A program made the translations under genes and the position numbers. DNA of 36,361 nucleotides, taken from Mycobacterium sp. E787. Lineage in GTDB: Bacteria > Actinomycetota > Actinomycetes > Mycobacteriales > Mycobacteriaceae. Location: contig NZ_LZKL01000046.1 in the NCBI RefSeq assembly GCF_001668725.1, positions 1-36,361 of the forward strand, given 5' to 3'. Shown here in pieces: positions 8,282-16,029 of this stretch (the first letter of the stretch is position 1; every line of letters begins with the position of its first letter). The notes beneath the pieces are model-generated. The model worked only from the letters and a program-made list of their open reading frames with translations. It was not told where the DNA came from and searched no databases.

Positions 8282-11164
8282 TTAGTCGGTGTAGGCGAGC
8301 GAACGGGGCGCGGCCGGCTGCGGCGAGAAGCGGGGCGGGCGGGAACGCACCCGGATCGGCCACCAGAACCAGCGCCCCAGCAGGGCGGCGATGGACGGGG
8401 TCATGAACGCGCGCACGATCAGCGTGTCGAACAGCAGGCCCAGCCCGATGGTGGTGCCCACCTGGCCGATGATCCGCACGTCGCTGACGGCCATCGACGC
8501 CATGGTGAACGCGAACACCAGCCCGGCGTTGGTCACGACCTTGCCGGTGCCGCCCATCGACCGGATGATGCCGGTGTTCAGGCCGGCGTGAATCTCCTGC
8601 TTGAACCGCGAGACCAACAGCAGGTTGTAGTCGGATCCCACCGCCAACAGCACGATGACCGACATCGCCAGTACCAGCCAGTGCAATTCGATGCCGAGGA
8701 TGTGCTGCCAGAACAGCACCGACAGCCCGAACGAAGCGCCCAGCGAAATGGCCACCGTCCCCACGATGACCGCGGCGGCGACCAGGGCGCGGGTGAGGAT
8801 CAGCATGATGATGAAAATGAGGCACAGCGAGGAGATTCCGGCGATCACCAGGTCCCACTTTGCGCCGTCGGAGATGTCCTTGAAGACCGCGCCCGTCCCG
8901 GCCAGATAGATCTTCGCGTCCTCCAAGGGCGTTCCCTTGAGCGACTCTTCGGCGGCGGTGCGGATCTTGTCGATGCTCGCGATGCCCTCGGCCGACGCGG
9001 GGTCGCCGCGATGCAGGATGATGAAGCGCGCCGCGTGCCCGTCCGGGGACAGGAAGCTGTTCATCGCGCGCCGGAAGTCCTTGTTCTTGAACACCTCCGG
9101 CGGCAGGTAGAACGAGTCGTCGTTCTTGGACGCGTCGAAGGCGTGGCCCATCGCCGTGGCGTTGTCACTCATCTCGTCCATCTGGGCGAAGATCCCGGAC
9201 ATGGTGCTGTGCATGTCCAGCATCATGGCCCGCATGTTCTCCATGGTCTCGATCATCGGCGGGAACTGCGCGACCATCTGCGGCATCAGCCGATCCAGGT
9301 CCTTGATGTCACCGACCAGCGTGTTGAGCTTGTCGGTGATCTGATCGACCCCGTCCAGCGCGTCGAAAATCTGGCGGATCGACCAGCAAATCGGGATGTC
9401 GAAACAGTGCCTCTCCCAATAGAAGTAGCTGCGGATCGGCCGCCAGAAGTCGTCGAAGTCCGCGATGCGGTCCCGCAGCTCGTTGGTGATCTGCTGCATC
9501 TCGACGGTGTCGCCGACCATGCGGTGCGTGGTGGCCACGAGCTGCGTCATCAGCTCGTACATCCGCCGCATGTTGGCGATGGTCTTGGTCATCTCGTCGG
9601 CCTGCTTGAGCATGTTGTTCATCTGGTCGCGCTGGTATTTCATGCTCTGCATCTGGCCGGCGCTCTGCATGCTCATCTGGAACGGAATCGACGTGTGGTC
9701 CATGGTCGTTCCGTCGGGCCGGGTGATCGCCTGCACGCGCGAGATGCCCGGGACCCGGAAGATGCCCTTGGCCAGCCTGTCCAGCACCAGAAAGTCGGCC
9801 GGATTGCGCATGTCGTGGTTCGACTCGATCATCAGGATCTCCGGCTTCATCCGGGCCTGTGAGAAGTGGCGGTCCGCGGCCATCAGGCCCTCGTTGGCGG
9901 GGATGGAGCCGGGCAGGTACTCCCGGTCGTTGTAGTTGGCCTTGTAGCCCGGCAGGGTCAGCAGGCCGACCAGGGCGACCGCGCACGTGACGGCCAGGAT
10001 CGGCAGCGGCCAGCGCACCACGGCGGTGCCGATCCGCCGCCAGCCGCGGACCCCGATCTTGCGCTTGGGGTCGAACACGCCGAACCGGCTGCCGACGGTG
10101 AGCACCGCCGGGCCCAGCGTCAGCGCGACCGCCACGGCGACGAGCATGCCCACGGCACAAGGGATTCCGAGCGTCTGGAAGTAGGGCATCCGCGCAAAGC
10201 TGAGGCAGAACGTCGCCCCGGCGATCGTCAGACCGGAGCCCAGGATGACGTGCGCCGTCCCCCGGTACATCGTGTAGAAGGCGGCCTCCCTGTCCTCGCC
10301 GGCCTGCCGGGCCTCCTGGTAGCGGCCGATGATGAAGATGCCGTAGTCCGTGCCCGCCGCGATCGCCAGCGAGGTCAGCAGGGACACCGCGAAGGTGGAC
10401 AGCCCGATCAGTCCGGTGTGGCCGATGAGTGCCACGGCTCCCCGCGCCGCGGTCAACTCGAAGCCCACGGTGACCAGCAGGAGGACCACGGTGACGATCG
10501 ACCGGTAGACGAACAGCAGCATGATCAGGATCACCGCGACCGTCGTCAACGTGATCCTCGCCGTGGACTTGTCGCCGCTGTGGTGCAGGTCCGCGGTGAG
10601 CGCCGCCACCCCGGTGACGTAGGCCTTGACCCCCGGCGGCGGCGGCACGCTGTTCACGATTTTGCGCACGGCGTCGACGGATTCGTTGGCCAGCGGCTCG
10701 CCCTGGTTACCGGCGAGATTCACCTGGACGGTCGCGGCCTTACCGTCGTTGCTCTGCGCGCCGGCGGCCGTGAGGGGGTCGCCCCAGAAGTCCTGGACGC
10801 TCAGCACGTGCGCCTTGTCGTCGCGCAACTTGCGAATGATCGAGTCGTAGTACCGGTGCGCGTCGTCGCCCAGGGGCTGGTCGCCCTCCAGCACGATCAT
10901 CGCCGAGCTGTCGGTCTCGCCTTCGTTGAAGGCGTGCCCGATGTGCTTCATGGCCTGGAACGACGGCGCGTCCGTGGGGCTCAGCGACACCGACCGTTCC
11001 TGCCCCACCACCTCCAGCGACGGGACGAGCACGCTGAACACGACCGCCATGCCGACCCAGAACAGGATGATCGGCACCGAAAGGCGGTGGATTGTCCTTG
11101 CGAGCAACGGCCTTTCGGCATGGGCGTCGGGGACGTCGGAGTCGAAGAACCGTTGTGTCGTCAT
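8282..11164 (-). CDS. mmpL4: RND-family transporter MmpL4
   Basis: The 960-residue protein has the MmpL layout. A first membrane helix is followed by a periplasmic porter domain, a membrane bundle with the Gly-Thr-Asp-Tyr motif near residue 272, and a second porter domain. That second domain contains a long helical coiled-coil insertion (about 495-690, rich in Met/Gln heptads). A second membrane bundle carries Gly-Ser-Asp-Tyr near residue 841. The two Asp-Tyr pairs are the proton-relay residues of this family. With MmpS4, the M. tuberculosis homologue (Rv0450c) exports mycobactin and carboxymycobactin siderophores. The ATG overlaps the mmpS4 stop by 4 bp (ATGA). The overall match to MmpL4 is strong by motif and position, but closely related paralogues (MmpL5) have the same layout. 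Confidence 0.95.
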   Translation of the reverse strand: MTTQRFFDSDVPDAHAERPLLARTIHRLSVPIILFWVGMAVVFSVLVPSLEVVGQERSVSLSPTDAPSFQAMKHIGHAFNEGETDSSAMIVLEGDQPLGDDAHRYYDSIIRKLRDDKAHVLSVQDFWGDPLTAAGAQSNDGKAATVQVNLAGNQGEPLANESVDAVRKIVNSVPPPPGVKAYVTGVAALTADLHHSGDKSTARITLTTVAVILIMLLFVYRSIVTVVLLLVTVGFELTAARGAVALIGHTGLIGLSTFAVSLLTSLAIAAGTDYGIFIIGRYQEARQAGEDREAAFYTMYRGTAHVILGSGLTIAGATFCLSFARMPYFQTLGIPCAVGMLVAVAVALTLGPAVLTVGSRFGVFDPKRKIGVRGWRRIGTAVVRWPLPILAVTCAVALVGLLTLPGYKANYNDREYLPGSIPANEGLMAADRHFSQARMKPEILMIESNHDMRNPADFLVLDRLAKGIFRVPGISRVQAITRPDGTTMDHTSIPFQMSMQSAGQMQSMKYQRDQMNNMLKQADEMTKTIANMRRMYELMTQLVATTHRMVGDTVEMQQITNELRDRIADFDDFWRPIRSYFYWERHCFDIPICWSIRQIFDALDGVDQITDKLNTLVGDIKDLDRLMPQMVAQFPPMIETMENMRAMMLDMHSTMSGIFAQMDEMSDNATAMGHAFDASKNDDSFYLPPEVFKNKDFRRAMNSFLSPDGHAARFIILHRGDPASAEGIASIDKIRTAAEESLKGTPLEDAKIYLAGTGAVFKDISDGAKWDLVIAGISSLCLIFIIMLILTRALVAAAVIVGTVAISLGASFGLSVLFWQHILGIELHWLVLAMSVIVLLAVGSDYNLLLVSRFKQEIHAGLNTGIIRSMGGTGKVVTNAGLVFAFTMASMAVSDVRIIGQVGTTIGLGLLFDTLIVRAFMTPSIAALLGRWFWWPIRVRSRPPRFSPQPAAPRSLAYTD

Positions 11165-11583
11165 GCGGACTTCACCACGCAGAAGGTGTAGGCGCGGACC
11201 TCGTTGGAGATCCGCTCGGCCTTGACCACGTCGTCGACCGTGATGCGACAGCCGACGCTATCGCCGCTGGCGCGCGCCATGAGGTTTCCCATCACGGCGG
11301 CCTTGTCGGTGGTGATGCGCAGCGACCACGGCAGCGGCGCGCCGTCGACGCGGGTGGGGTCGCCGTTGACGTCGAAGTAGCTGATGTCCGCGGTGGTCCC
11401 CGGCGGCCCGAAGACCTCGTAGACGATCCGTTTGGGGTTGAACGGCTTGGGGTTCTGCAGGTTGCTGTCGGCATACGATTCGCGCTTTTCCGAGCCGAAG
11501 TAGCCGTGGACCCGATAGACGATGAATCCACCGATCACCACTACCGCCAGGATGACCAGTGGGATCCACGTCCGGGACAGCAC
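11161..11583 (-). CDS. mmpS4: Membrane protein MmpS4, MmpL4 partner
   Basis: The 140-residue protein has one N-terminal membrane helix (about residues 5-23, [19 protein letters not shown]). The extracytoplasmic beta-sandwich domain contains the family motifs [17 protein letters not shown] and LPWSL, and a C-terminal cysteine pair (GCRI, TFCVV). The length equals what I recall for Rv0451c. MmpS4 works with MmpL4 in siderophore export. The GTG start at 11583 matches the known N-terminus ([11 protein letters not shown]), though its Shine-Dalgarno is weak. An IdeR-box candidate lies about 100 bp upstream. Confidence 0.95.
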   Translation of the reverse strand: MLSRTWIPLVILAVVVIGGFIVYRVHGYFGSEKRESYADSNLQNPKPFNPKRIVYEVFGPPGTTADISYFDVNGDPTRVDGAPLPWSLRITTDKAAVMGNLMARASGDSVGCRITVDDVVKAERISNEVRAYTFCVVKSA

Positions 11584-11680
11584 CTTGAAAATCTGGGATC
11601 CCTTTCAGCGGTCGGGCATTTCTGTGGGCGGATCGCCGCGCTGCGCCCGTCCGCCCGGCACACGGTTCCGCGGTACCAGC

Positions 11681-11699
11681 GCAGCCAAGGCTTACCTAA
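11681..11699. promoter_or_regulatory. IdeR (iron box) candidate upstream of mmpS4-mmpL4
   Basis: The 19 bases match the recalled IdeR consensus TTAGGTWAGSCTWACCTAA at 15 of 19 positions. The right 13 positions match throughout (AAGGCTTACCTAA). It lies 98 bp upstream of the mmpS4 start. In M. tuberculosis mmpS4-mmpL4 is induced by iron starvation, so control by the iron-loaded repressor IdeR fits. Confidence 0.65.
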
Positions 11700-11760
11700 G
11701 TAAATCATGGCCCGTCGTCGCCCGGACGGGACCGTTGATCCTTCCCCTCGCGGCTGGAGT

Positions 11761-11784
11761 GTAACGCATATCACGTGCGTAACG
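11761..11784. promoter_or_regulatory. Repeat-bearing site in the mmpS4 upstream region, function unknown
   Basis: Within the 307-bp gene-free stretch 11584-11890, this segment holds a direct GTAACG repeat (11761-11766 and 11779-11784). It also holds overlapping inverted arms ACGCA and TGCGT (11764-11768 and 11776-11780) around a CACGTG core. It may be an operator, but no regulator gene is adjacent. The rest of the stretch holds the IdeR candidate and the terminator listed separately. Confidence 0.3.
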
Positions 11785-11787
11785 ACG

Positions 11788-11838
11788 AAAAGGGCCGTTG
11801 ATGTGGCCCCGGGAGCCGGCGCCGGGCAGCAACGGCCC
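11788..11838 (-). terminator. Hairpin terminator after the cysteine-rich gene
   Basis: Perfect 9-bp arms GGGCCGTTG (11792-11800) and CAACGGCCC (11830-11838) enclose a GC-rich loop that can itself pair. Read on the minus strand, the stem is followed directly by TTTTCG. It lies about 50 bp past the stop of the gene ending at 11891 and would insulate the mmpS4 promoter from it. Confidence 0.6.
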
Positions 11839-11890
11839 ACCGGCCGACACGGATCGGTTGCGGGCGAGGTCCCCGCACTGCTGACGATCG

Positions 11891-12220
11891 TCAGGCGTAC
11901 GTGCGCAGCTGCACCATCTTGCGCATGACGTCGCTGAGCTTGTGCACCGGAGCCCCGCACGTCAGGCAGTAGCCGCCCGGGCAGCGGTTGATCCTGTCCA
12001 CCTGCTGCAGGACCTGGGCCTTGAGCCGGCGGACGCAACCGATGCACAGGATCTCGACGATGTTCCCGGACGGGTCGAGGTTCGGGCGGTTGCATTGGTC
12101 CACGGCGTGCCGGTAGACGATGTGTGTCGCCCTGTTGGTGCACCCGGTCTCGGATTGGCAGGTGATCTCGAGCCAGTCGAGCGCCGCCAGCGCGTCAGAC
12201 TGGGGGTCGACGACGCTCAT
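11891..12220 (-). CDS. Small cysteine-rich protein, possible zinc-binding, unknown function
   Basis: The 109-residue soluble protein has eight cysteines: Cys21, Cys27, Cys43, a Cys59-x2-Cys62 pair, Cys80, and a Cys85-x2-Cys88 pair in a YCLTCGAP zinc-ribbon-like turn. The spacing suggests one or two structural zinc sites. I do not recognise the family. The ATG at 12220 has a GAGGA Shine-Dalgarno 6 nt upstream. An upstream in-frame ATG at 12244 would add eight residues and has poorer support. The gene lies between mmpS4 and the Rv0455c homologue on the same strand. It is separated from mmpS4 by a hairpin terminator, so it is probably its own transcription unit or the tail of the Rv0455c unit. 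In H37Rv this position holds TetR (Rv0452), PPE11 and Rv0454. Confidence 0.7.
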   Translation of the reverse strand: MSVVDPQSDALAALDWLEITCQSETGCTNRATHIVYRHAVDQCNRPNLDPSGNIVEILCIGCVRRLKAQVLQQVDRINRCPGGYCLTCGAPVHKLSDVMRKMVQLRTYA

Positions 12221-12392
12221 CGCGTCCTCGCTGGGGCGCAGCATCCCGGCATGAGCATGATGTAAGTCCTGGTTGACTCTGGTCGCACGGACTGGCGTCC
12301 CCGCGTGAGCGGAATACCAGTCGAGAACTATTGATTTGTCCCCAAACTTCGGGGAAAAAGCGATTCCCGACAGTCGCAGAGTCTAAGCTCGA

Positions 12393-12408
12393 TGGTCGAT
12401 AAAGACCA
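12393..12408 (-). terminator. Weak hairpin after the Rv0455c homologue
   Basis: Arms TGGTC and GACCA with a 6-nt loop lie 9 bp past the stop at 12417. A second short hairpin (CCCC/GGGG, 12340-12356) lies further on, next to an A/T run. Neither is strong, and together they only suggest partial termination. Confidence 0.25.
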
Positions 12409-12416
12409 GGGTCGAT

Positions 12417-12875
12417 CTACGACCAGTTCCACACCGACATGTCGCCGGGCGGGTACTGGTTGCACACATCGGTGGCCTTGGCGACGACGCCCTTGTTGTT
12501 GAAGAAGATCTTCATGTGATTGACCCAGGCGAATGTCAGCGGATCGCCATTGTAGAAGTTTTCGGAATAATTCCTGCGGTCCGCCGGTGACAGCGAGTAA
12601 AACCAATGCGCCTTGTCGATAACCGCCTGTTGCAGGTTGGCGTGGTTGTTGAAGTCGATCATGTACCGCTGGTAGTAGACCGGGCTGGTATCCCGGACGG
12701 CGGCCAGGTACTGCTCGGCGTCGCAGGTGGTCGCGATCTGCCGGCGGGGAACCGGAAAGTCTTCCGTGGAGTCGGCCGCTGCGGTCTTCGGGAAGGTCGC
12801 AGCCGCGATGCCGAGAGCGACAAGAAGAGCAACAAAAACAACGCCCGCGCGCAGGGCGGAACTCAGCCGAGACAT
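12417..12875 (-). CDS. Secreted Rv0455c homologue, siderophore secretion factor
   Basis: The 152-residue precursor has an N-terminal signal peptide. A charged start MSRLSSALR leads into a hydrophobic core at about residues 11-27 and probable cleavage after TAAA near residue 34. The mature helical domain has two cysteines, Cys51 and Cys138, able to form one disulfide. Motifs [16 protein letters not shown] and [12 protein letters not shown] are characteristic of Rv0455c. In M. tuberculosis Rv0455c is reported as essential for siderophore secretion with MmpL4/MmpL5, which fits its place 1.3 kb from mmpS4-mmpL4. A TACGGT element 7 nt before the ATG suggests a leaderless mRNA. No IdeR box was seen directly upstream. 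Confidence 0.92.
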   Translation of the reverse strand: MSRLSSALRAGVVFVALLVALGIAAATFPKTAAADSTEDFPVPRRQIATTCDAEQYLAAVRDTSPVYYQRYMIDFNNHANLQQAVIDKAHWFYSLSPADRRNYSENFYNGDPLTFAWVNHMKIFFNNKGVVAKATDVCNQYPPGDMSVWNWS

Positions 12876-12882
12876 AGTTGTT

Positions 12883-12888
12883 ACCGTA
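12883..12888 (-). promoter_or_regulatory. Candidate -10 element for the Rv0455c homologue
   Basis: The minus strand reads TACGGT, ending 7 nt before the ATG at 12875, with no Shine-Dalgarno. This is consistent with transcription starting at the ATG. Confidence 0.45.
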
Positions 12889-12941
12889 GCACTTTCGGGC
12901 CCCGGATACAGCGGCCCCGCCCATGTTCGTAGCCCATCTCA

Positions 12942-13856
12942 CTATCCGTCCCGATCAGGGATGATGACGTGCGTGGGATCCGGCCGCAGCTCCGGCGGGG
13001 CCTGGCTGTAATCGCCGAAAGGGCCGTCGCGGCGCTCGACCGCCGCGCGCACGCCGCGCGTCTGAGCGGTTTCGATGAAGTCCAGCGCGTCGGGGGTGTT
13101 GCGCATCAGGCCGTCGAGGATGCCGCCCAGCGTCTGCGTCGAGGCCAGGCCCATGTTCTCGTAGGCCTGGTTGACGATCAGCTTCTGCGCCCGCAACTGC
13201 GACAGTGGGATCTGCGCCAGCTCCGCGGCGATCTCGGCGACCCGCGCCTCGAGCCGCTCGAACGGCACCGCCTCGTTGATCAGCTCGACCTCCGCGGCCT
13301 GCACGCCGGTAAGCGGCCGGCCGGTCAGCGAGTGCCACTTCGCCTTGGCCAGGCTAAGGCGATACAGCCACATGCCGGTCAGGTAGGCGCCCCACATCCG
13401 GCTGTACGGGGTGCCGATCACGGCGTCTTCGCTGGCGATCACGAGGTCGGCGCACAGCGCGTAGTCGCTGGCCCCGCCGACGCACCAGCCGTGCACCTGG
13501 GCGATCACCGGTTTCGAGGCCCGCCAGATCGCCATGAACTTCTGCGTGGGCCCGGTCTCGCGGGCGCTGACCATCGCGAAGTCCTTCCCCGGATCCCACC
13601 TGCCGTCGGTCATCATGGCCTCGCCCCACTGCTGGAAGCCGCCGCCGAAGTCGTACCCGCCCGAGAAGGCGCGACCCGCGCCGCGCAGCACGATCACCTT
13701 GATGCCCTGGTCCCGCTCGGCGAGCCCGATCGCCGCCTCGATCTCGTCGGGCATGGGCGGCACGATGGTGTTGAGGTGCTCGGGCCGGTTCAGCGTGATC
13801 GTGGCGACCGGGCCGTCCGTCGTGTACAGCAGGGTCGCGAAGGCGGGAGTCGTCAT
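12942..13856 (-). CDS. echA2: Enoyl-CoA hydratase/isomerase family protein EchA2
   Basis: The 304-residue crotonase-fold protein equals the recalled length of EchA2 (Rv0456c). It shows ATITLNRPEHLN at the N-terminus, the oxyanion-hole loop KVIVLRGAGRAFSGGYDFGGG, and the second oxyanion segment VIAQVHGWCVGGASDYAL. A long extra segment (WGEAMMTDGRWDPGKDF) lies after the first loop. The typical catalytic glutamates of true hydratases are not obvious, so the reaction (hydration or isomerisation of an acyl-CoA) is uncertain. I chose the ATG at 13856 over one 15 codons upstream because it has a GAGGAAG Shine-Dalgarno and the family length. The start lies 7 bp after the stop of the upstream small membrane protein, so the two are probably cotranscribed. 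Confidence 0.9.
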   Translation of the reverse strand: MTTPAFATLLYTTDGPVATITLNRPEHLNTIVPPMPDEIEAAIGLAERDQGIKVIVLRGAGRAFSGGYDFGGGFQQWGEAMMTDGRWDPGKDFAMVSARETGPTQKFMAIWRASKPVIAQVHGWCVGGASDYALCADLVIASEDAVIGTPYSRMWGAYLTGMWLYRLSLAKAKWHSLTGRPLTGVQAAEVELINEAVPFERLEARVAEIAAELAQIPLSQLRAQKLIVNQAYENMGLASTQTLGGILDGLMRNTPDALDFIETAQTRGVRAAVERRDGPFGDYSQAPPELRPDPTHVIIPDRDG

Positions 13857-13863
13857 GGCTTCC

Positions 13864-14175
13864 TCAGGGATCGGGCTGGCGGTTTTCCGGCGACGACGCA
13901 TAGATTCGCCCGCCGATCTTCAGGTAGGGCGTCGTCAGGTAGGCCGAGAAGACGACCACCGCGGAGAAGATCGCCGCCACCACGACGGCGTTGGGCCAGA
14001 CCTTGCCCACCCCGACGGCGAAACTGACGATGCCGATGATCGACGTGGCCCAGTAAAACCGTCGTCCGGCGCGGCGGTCCTTGATGAAGCGGTAGCGCGC
14101 CTGGGCCGCCCCGGCCAGGACGAAGATCAGCCCGGTCGCCAGCAGGGTGAGCTCGATGCGTTCGATCGCCGACAC
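13864..14175 (-). CDS. Small integral membrane protein, unknown function
   Basis: The 103-residue protein has three hydrophobic segments (about residues 8-24, 41-58 and 63-81). A basic loop (RYRFIKDRRAGRRFYW) lies after the first, and the polar tail is SSPENRQPDP. No enzyme motif is visible and I do not recognise it. The GTG at 14175 has AGGATCG as a possible Shine-Dalgarno. It is the first gene of a probable two-gene operon with echA2. In H37Rv this neighbourhood instead has the MazEF1 toxin-antitoxin pair, which is absent here. Confidence 0.7.
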   Translation of the reverse strand: MSAIERIELTLLATGLIFVLAGAAQARYRFIKDRRAGRRFYWATSIIGIVSFAVGVGKVWPNAVVVAAIFSAVVVFSAYLTTPYLKIGGRIYASSPENRQPDP

Positions 14176-14259
14176 GTCGACGATCCTAGGGCCGGTTCAC
14201 CCGCGGCAGCCGTCGCCGTGCAGCCAACCCTGACAAAACGCGGTCTTCGTGCCGGCGGG

Positions 14260-14280
14260 TAGCATTTCCCACCAGGTGGG
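14260..14280 (+). promoter_or_regulatory. Candidate promoter with palindromic operator
   Basis: TAGCAT (14260-14265) could be a -10 element. The perfect inverted repeat CCCACC-A-GGTGGG (14268-14280) would then cover the transcription start of the following secreted-protein gene. No regulator is assigned. Confidence 0.3.
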
Positions 14281-14301
14281 GGGTGTGGGAAAGGTCTGCC
14301 A

Positions 14302-15633
14302 GTGGGCGGGGCGGCGTTCGAGCGTCACCGGTTGCCGGCGCTGATCCGTCAGGGCCCGATGGGCAAGGTTTTCGCGACGGCGGCGGCGGTCGTGATAGCG
14401 CTCGCCCCGTTCTGGGTGCCGGCCGCGACATCCGGTGTGGCACGGGCGGCGCCGTGTGCCGGTGACGGGTCAAACCCGGTGTCCTGCCAGAACTGTCTGG
14501 TTTACGTGCAGTCCTATGGCACGTCGAACGTGTGCTACAGCGCCGCCCCGCCCCACCCGGTCCAGCCGCCGAGCCGGGCGCCGGTGTGGTCTTCGGAGCC
14601 CCTGCCGGAGCCGGCTCCGCTGGTGCCCTCGCCGGTGCACACGCCCGAGGTCGTTCCGCCGAGTCCGTCGCCCCCGACCGCGGTGCCGGCGCAGACCCCG
14701 AAGCTCAACCCGGGGGCGGGCGGCGTGCCGAGAAACGCTGCGTTGGTGGCGCCGCCGAAGGGTCTGGATGCGTCCCCGCAGGCGGTCGCGGACGCCAGGG
14801 CCGCACCGGCGACGCGGATCAACCCGGCCAGCCCGCTGGAGCCGCCGAGCCAGTTGTACGACTTCGCCCACCGGGTGCAGAACGTGGTCGACGCCCAAAG
14901 CGACAACGTCGACGTGGTCAAGGCCGACAACCAGGAACTGGTGCGCCCCCGGCATTGGGAGTACGTCGACTACGACGACAACCACCGCCCGGCCCTGTAC
15001 AACCCGCTCAGCGAGGCGATGACCTTCCGTTACCTCTACGACGGCGCATACCGGGAGGTGTTCGTGCCGGCGGGTGGCCGGATCGTGCTCGACGTCGCCG
15101 CCGCCGGCTTGTTCCCCTTCACCGCGGTCGGCTACAGCCACGTGGCGTCGGGCAGCTTTTCCGGCGGGGCGTCGATACCGCCGCCGGGATCGGACGGCCC
15201 GCCGCCCTCGAACTACAGTCCGCCGACGCCGCCGGAGGTGTACCACGACGTCTCCGCCAACGTCGCCGCCGACAACCAGACCGTGGTGATCGGGCAGGTG
15301 CAGGTGGTGGGCCACGACGGCAGCCAGCCCGCGGCCAGCCAGGACACCTTCCTGCTCGACGACTCCACGCTGGCCTGGGGGCGCGTGAACGATCCGACCA
15401 GCCCCGCTCAGATCACCGTCACCAGGACCCAGTCGCTTCCGGCGGCCGGGCCGACCGACAACGGCAGCTACCTGGTGGCGCTGGCCACGCTCAAGGAGCC
15501 CACCCCACCCGCGGGACCGGCCTGGTGGCCCTCGGCGCTGAGCTATGGGGGGCTGGCGATAGCGGTGGGCCTGGTCGCGTCGATGATCAATCGCCGCAAG
15601 CGCAGCCCCGAATCGACCGCCGGCCGGCCCTGA
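14302..15633 (+). CDS. Proline-rich secreted protein with C-terminal membrane anchor
   Basis: The precursor has up to 443 residues. It has an N-terminal signal sequence (MGKVFATAAAVVIALAP, cleavage near GVARAAP) and a short cysteine cluster (PCAGD, SCQNC, NVCYS). A proline-rich stretch follows at about residues 80-145. Next come a folded region with WEYVDYDDNHRP and VFVPAGGRIVLDV segments, a second proline-rich linker, a beta-rich domain and a membrane helix (about 412-432). The tail is basic (NRRKRSPES). This layout suggests a surface protein anchored on the outside of the inner membrane and reaching through the cell wall. I do not recognise the family. The GTG at 14302 has GGAAAGG as Shine-Dalgarno. 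The ATG at 14359 gives a more standard signal peptide and may be the true start. The gene converges on the next one with a 4-bp gap. Confidence 0.8.
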   Translation: MGGAAFERHRLPALIRQGPMGKVFATAAAVVIALAPFWVPAATSGVARAAPCAGDGSNPVSCQNCLVYVQSYGTSNVCYSAAPPHPVQPPSRAPVWSSEPLPEPAPLVPSPVHTPEVVPPSPSPPTAVPAQTPKLNPGAGGVPRNAALVAPPKGLDASPQAVADARAAPATRINPASPLEPPSQLYDFAHRVQNVVDAQSDNVDVVKADNQELVRPRHWEYVDYDDNHRPALYNPLSEAMTFRYLYDGAYREVFVPAGGRIVLDVAAAGLFPFTAVGYSHVASGSFSGGASIPPPGSDGPPPSNYSPPTPPEVYHDVSANVAADNQTVVIGQVQVVGHDGSQPAASQDTFLLDDSTLAWGRVNDPTSPAQITVTRTQSLPAAGPTDNGSYLVALATLKEPTPPAGPAWWPSALSYGGLAIAVGLVASMINRRKRSPESTAGRP

Positions 15634-15637
15634 GCCG

Positions 15638-15880
15638 CTACGGGTGATTCACGCAGAACGCCACGCACATGGCGTCGACGGGAATGGAAACCCACTGCGT
15701 TTGCCCGTCCGCCTGGCGCGCGCAGTAGATCGGGCCGGGGTTGCCCCACACCTTCGCGCCTTCCGGCGAGCATGGTTTGCCGAGGTCTGTGTCGGCGTGC
15801 GCGGGGCCACTTCCGAGGAGAATCGCGATCGGAGCGATCGCCGTCAATGCCGCCACCGCGGCGAACCTCGGTGCTCTCAT
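15638..15880 (-). CDS. Small secreted protein of unknown function
   Basis: The 80-residue precursor has a clear signal peptide: a basic start MRAPRF, a hydrophobic core to about residue 24, and cleavage after AHA before DTDLG. The mature part is about 50 residues with four cysteines (KPCSP, YCARQ, MCVAF, FCVNHP), so two disulfides are possible. Short secreted proteins with the pattern GKPCSPEGAKVWGNPGPIYC recur in mycobacteria, but I cannot name a function. The ATG at 15880 has a strong GAGGAGGG Shine-Dalgarno. An upstream in-frame start at 15904 would spoil the signal peptide. Confidence 0.75.
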   Translation of the reverse strand: MRAPRFAAVAALTAIAPIAILLGSGPAHADTDLGKPCSPEGAKVWGNPGPIYCARQADGQTQWVSIPVDAMCVAFCVNHP

Positions 15881-16029
15881 GATCAACGCCCTCCTCGACC
15901 GCATCCGCTACATCGCCTTCGAGCTTAACCGCTGGCCGCGCCGAGCGTCCGCGACGACGGGCCCTGGTGGAAGTGGTTCAACGGGCTATCTTTAGAGGAC
16001 GCGGGGGCCCGGGATTGGCGGAGAGTCGG

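Noticed and set aside
5710..8300. Full SigK promoter (CCATCC and CCGAAT) upstream of sigK, Rv0446c or the dipZ-like gene
   Set aside because: Only CCGAAT-like -10 pieces were found; no CCATCC at the right spacing was seen.
11541..12143. A 200-residue minus-strand frame across the mmpS4 upstream region
   Set aside because: It crosses the hairpin terminator and the IdeR box, overlaps the cysteine-rich gene in another frame and has no family signature.
11584..12416. TetR regulator (Rv0452) or PPE11 gene expected near mmpS4
   Set aside because: No frame with a TetR helix-turn-helix or PPE N-terminus exists in the region on either strand.
13857..14300. MazEF1 toxin-antitoxin pair expected near echA2 from H37Rv
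   Set aside because: The only open frame here is a three-helix membrane protein with no MazF or MazE features.
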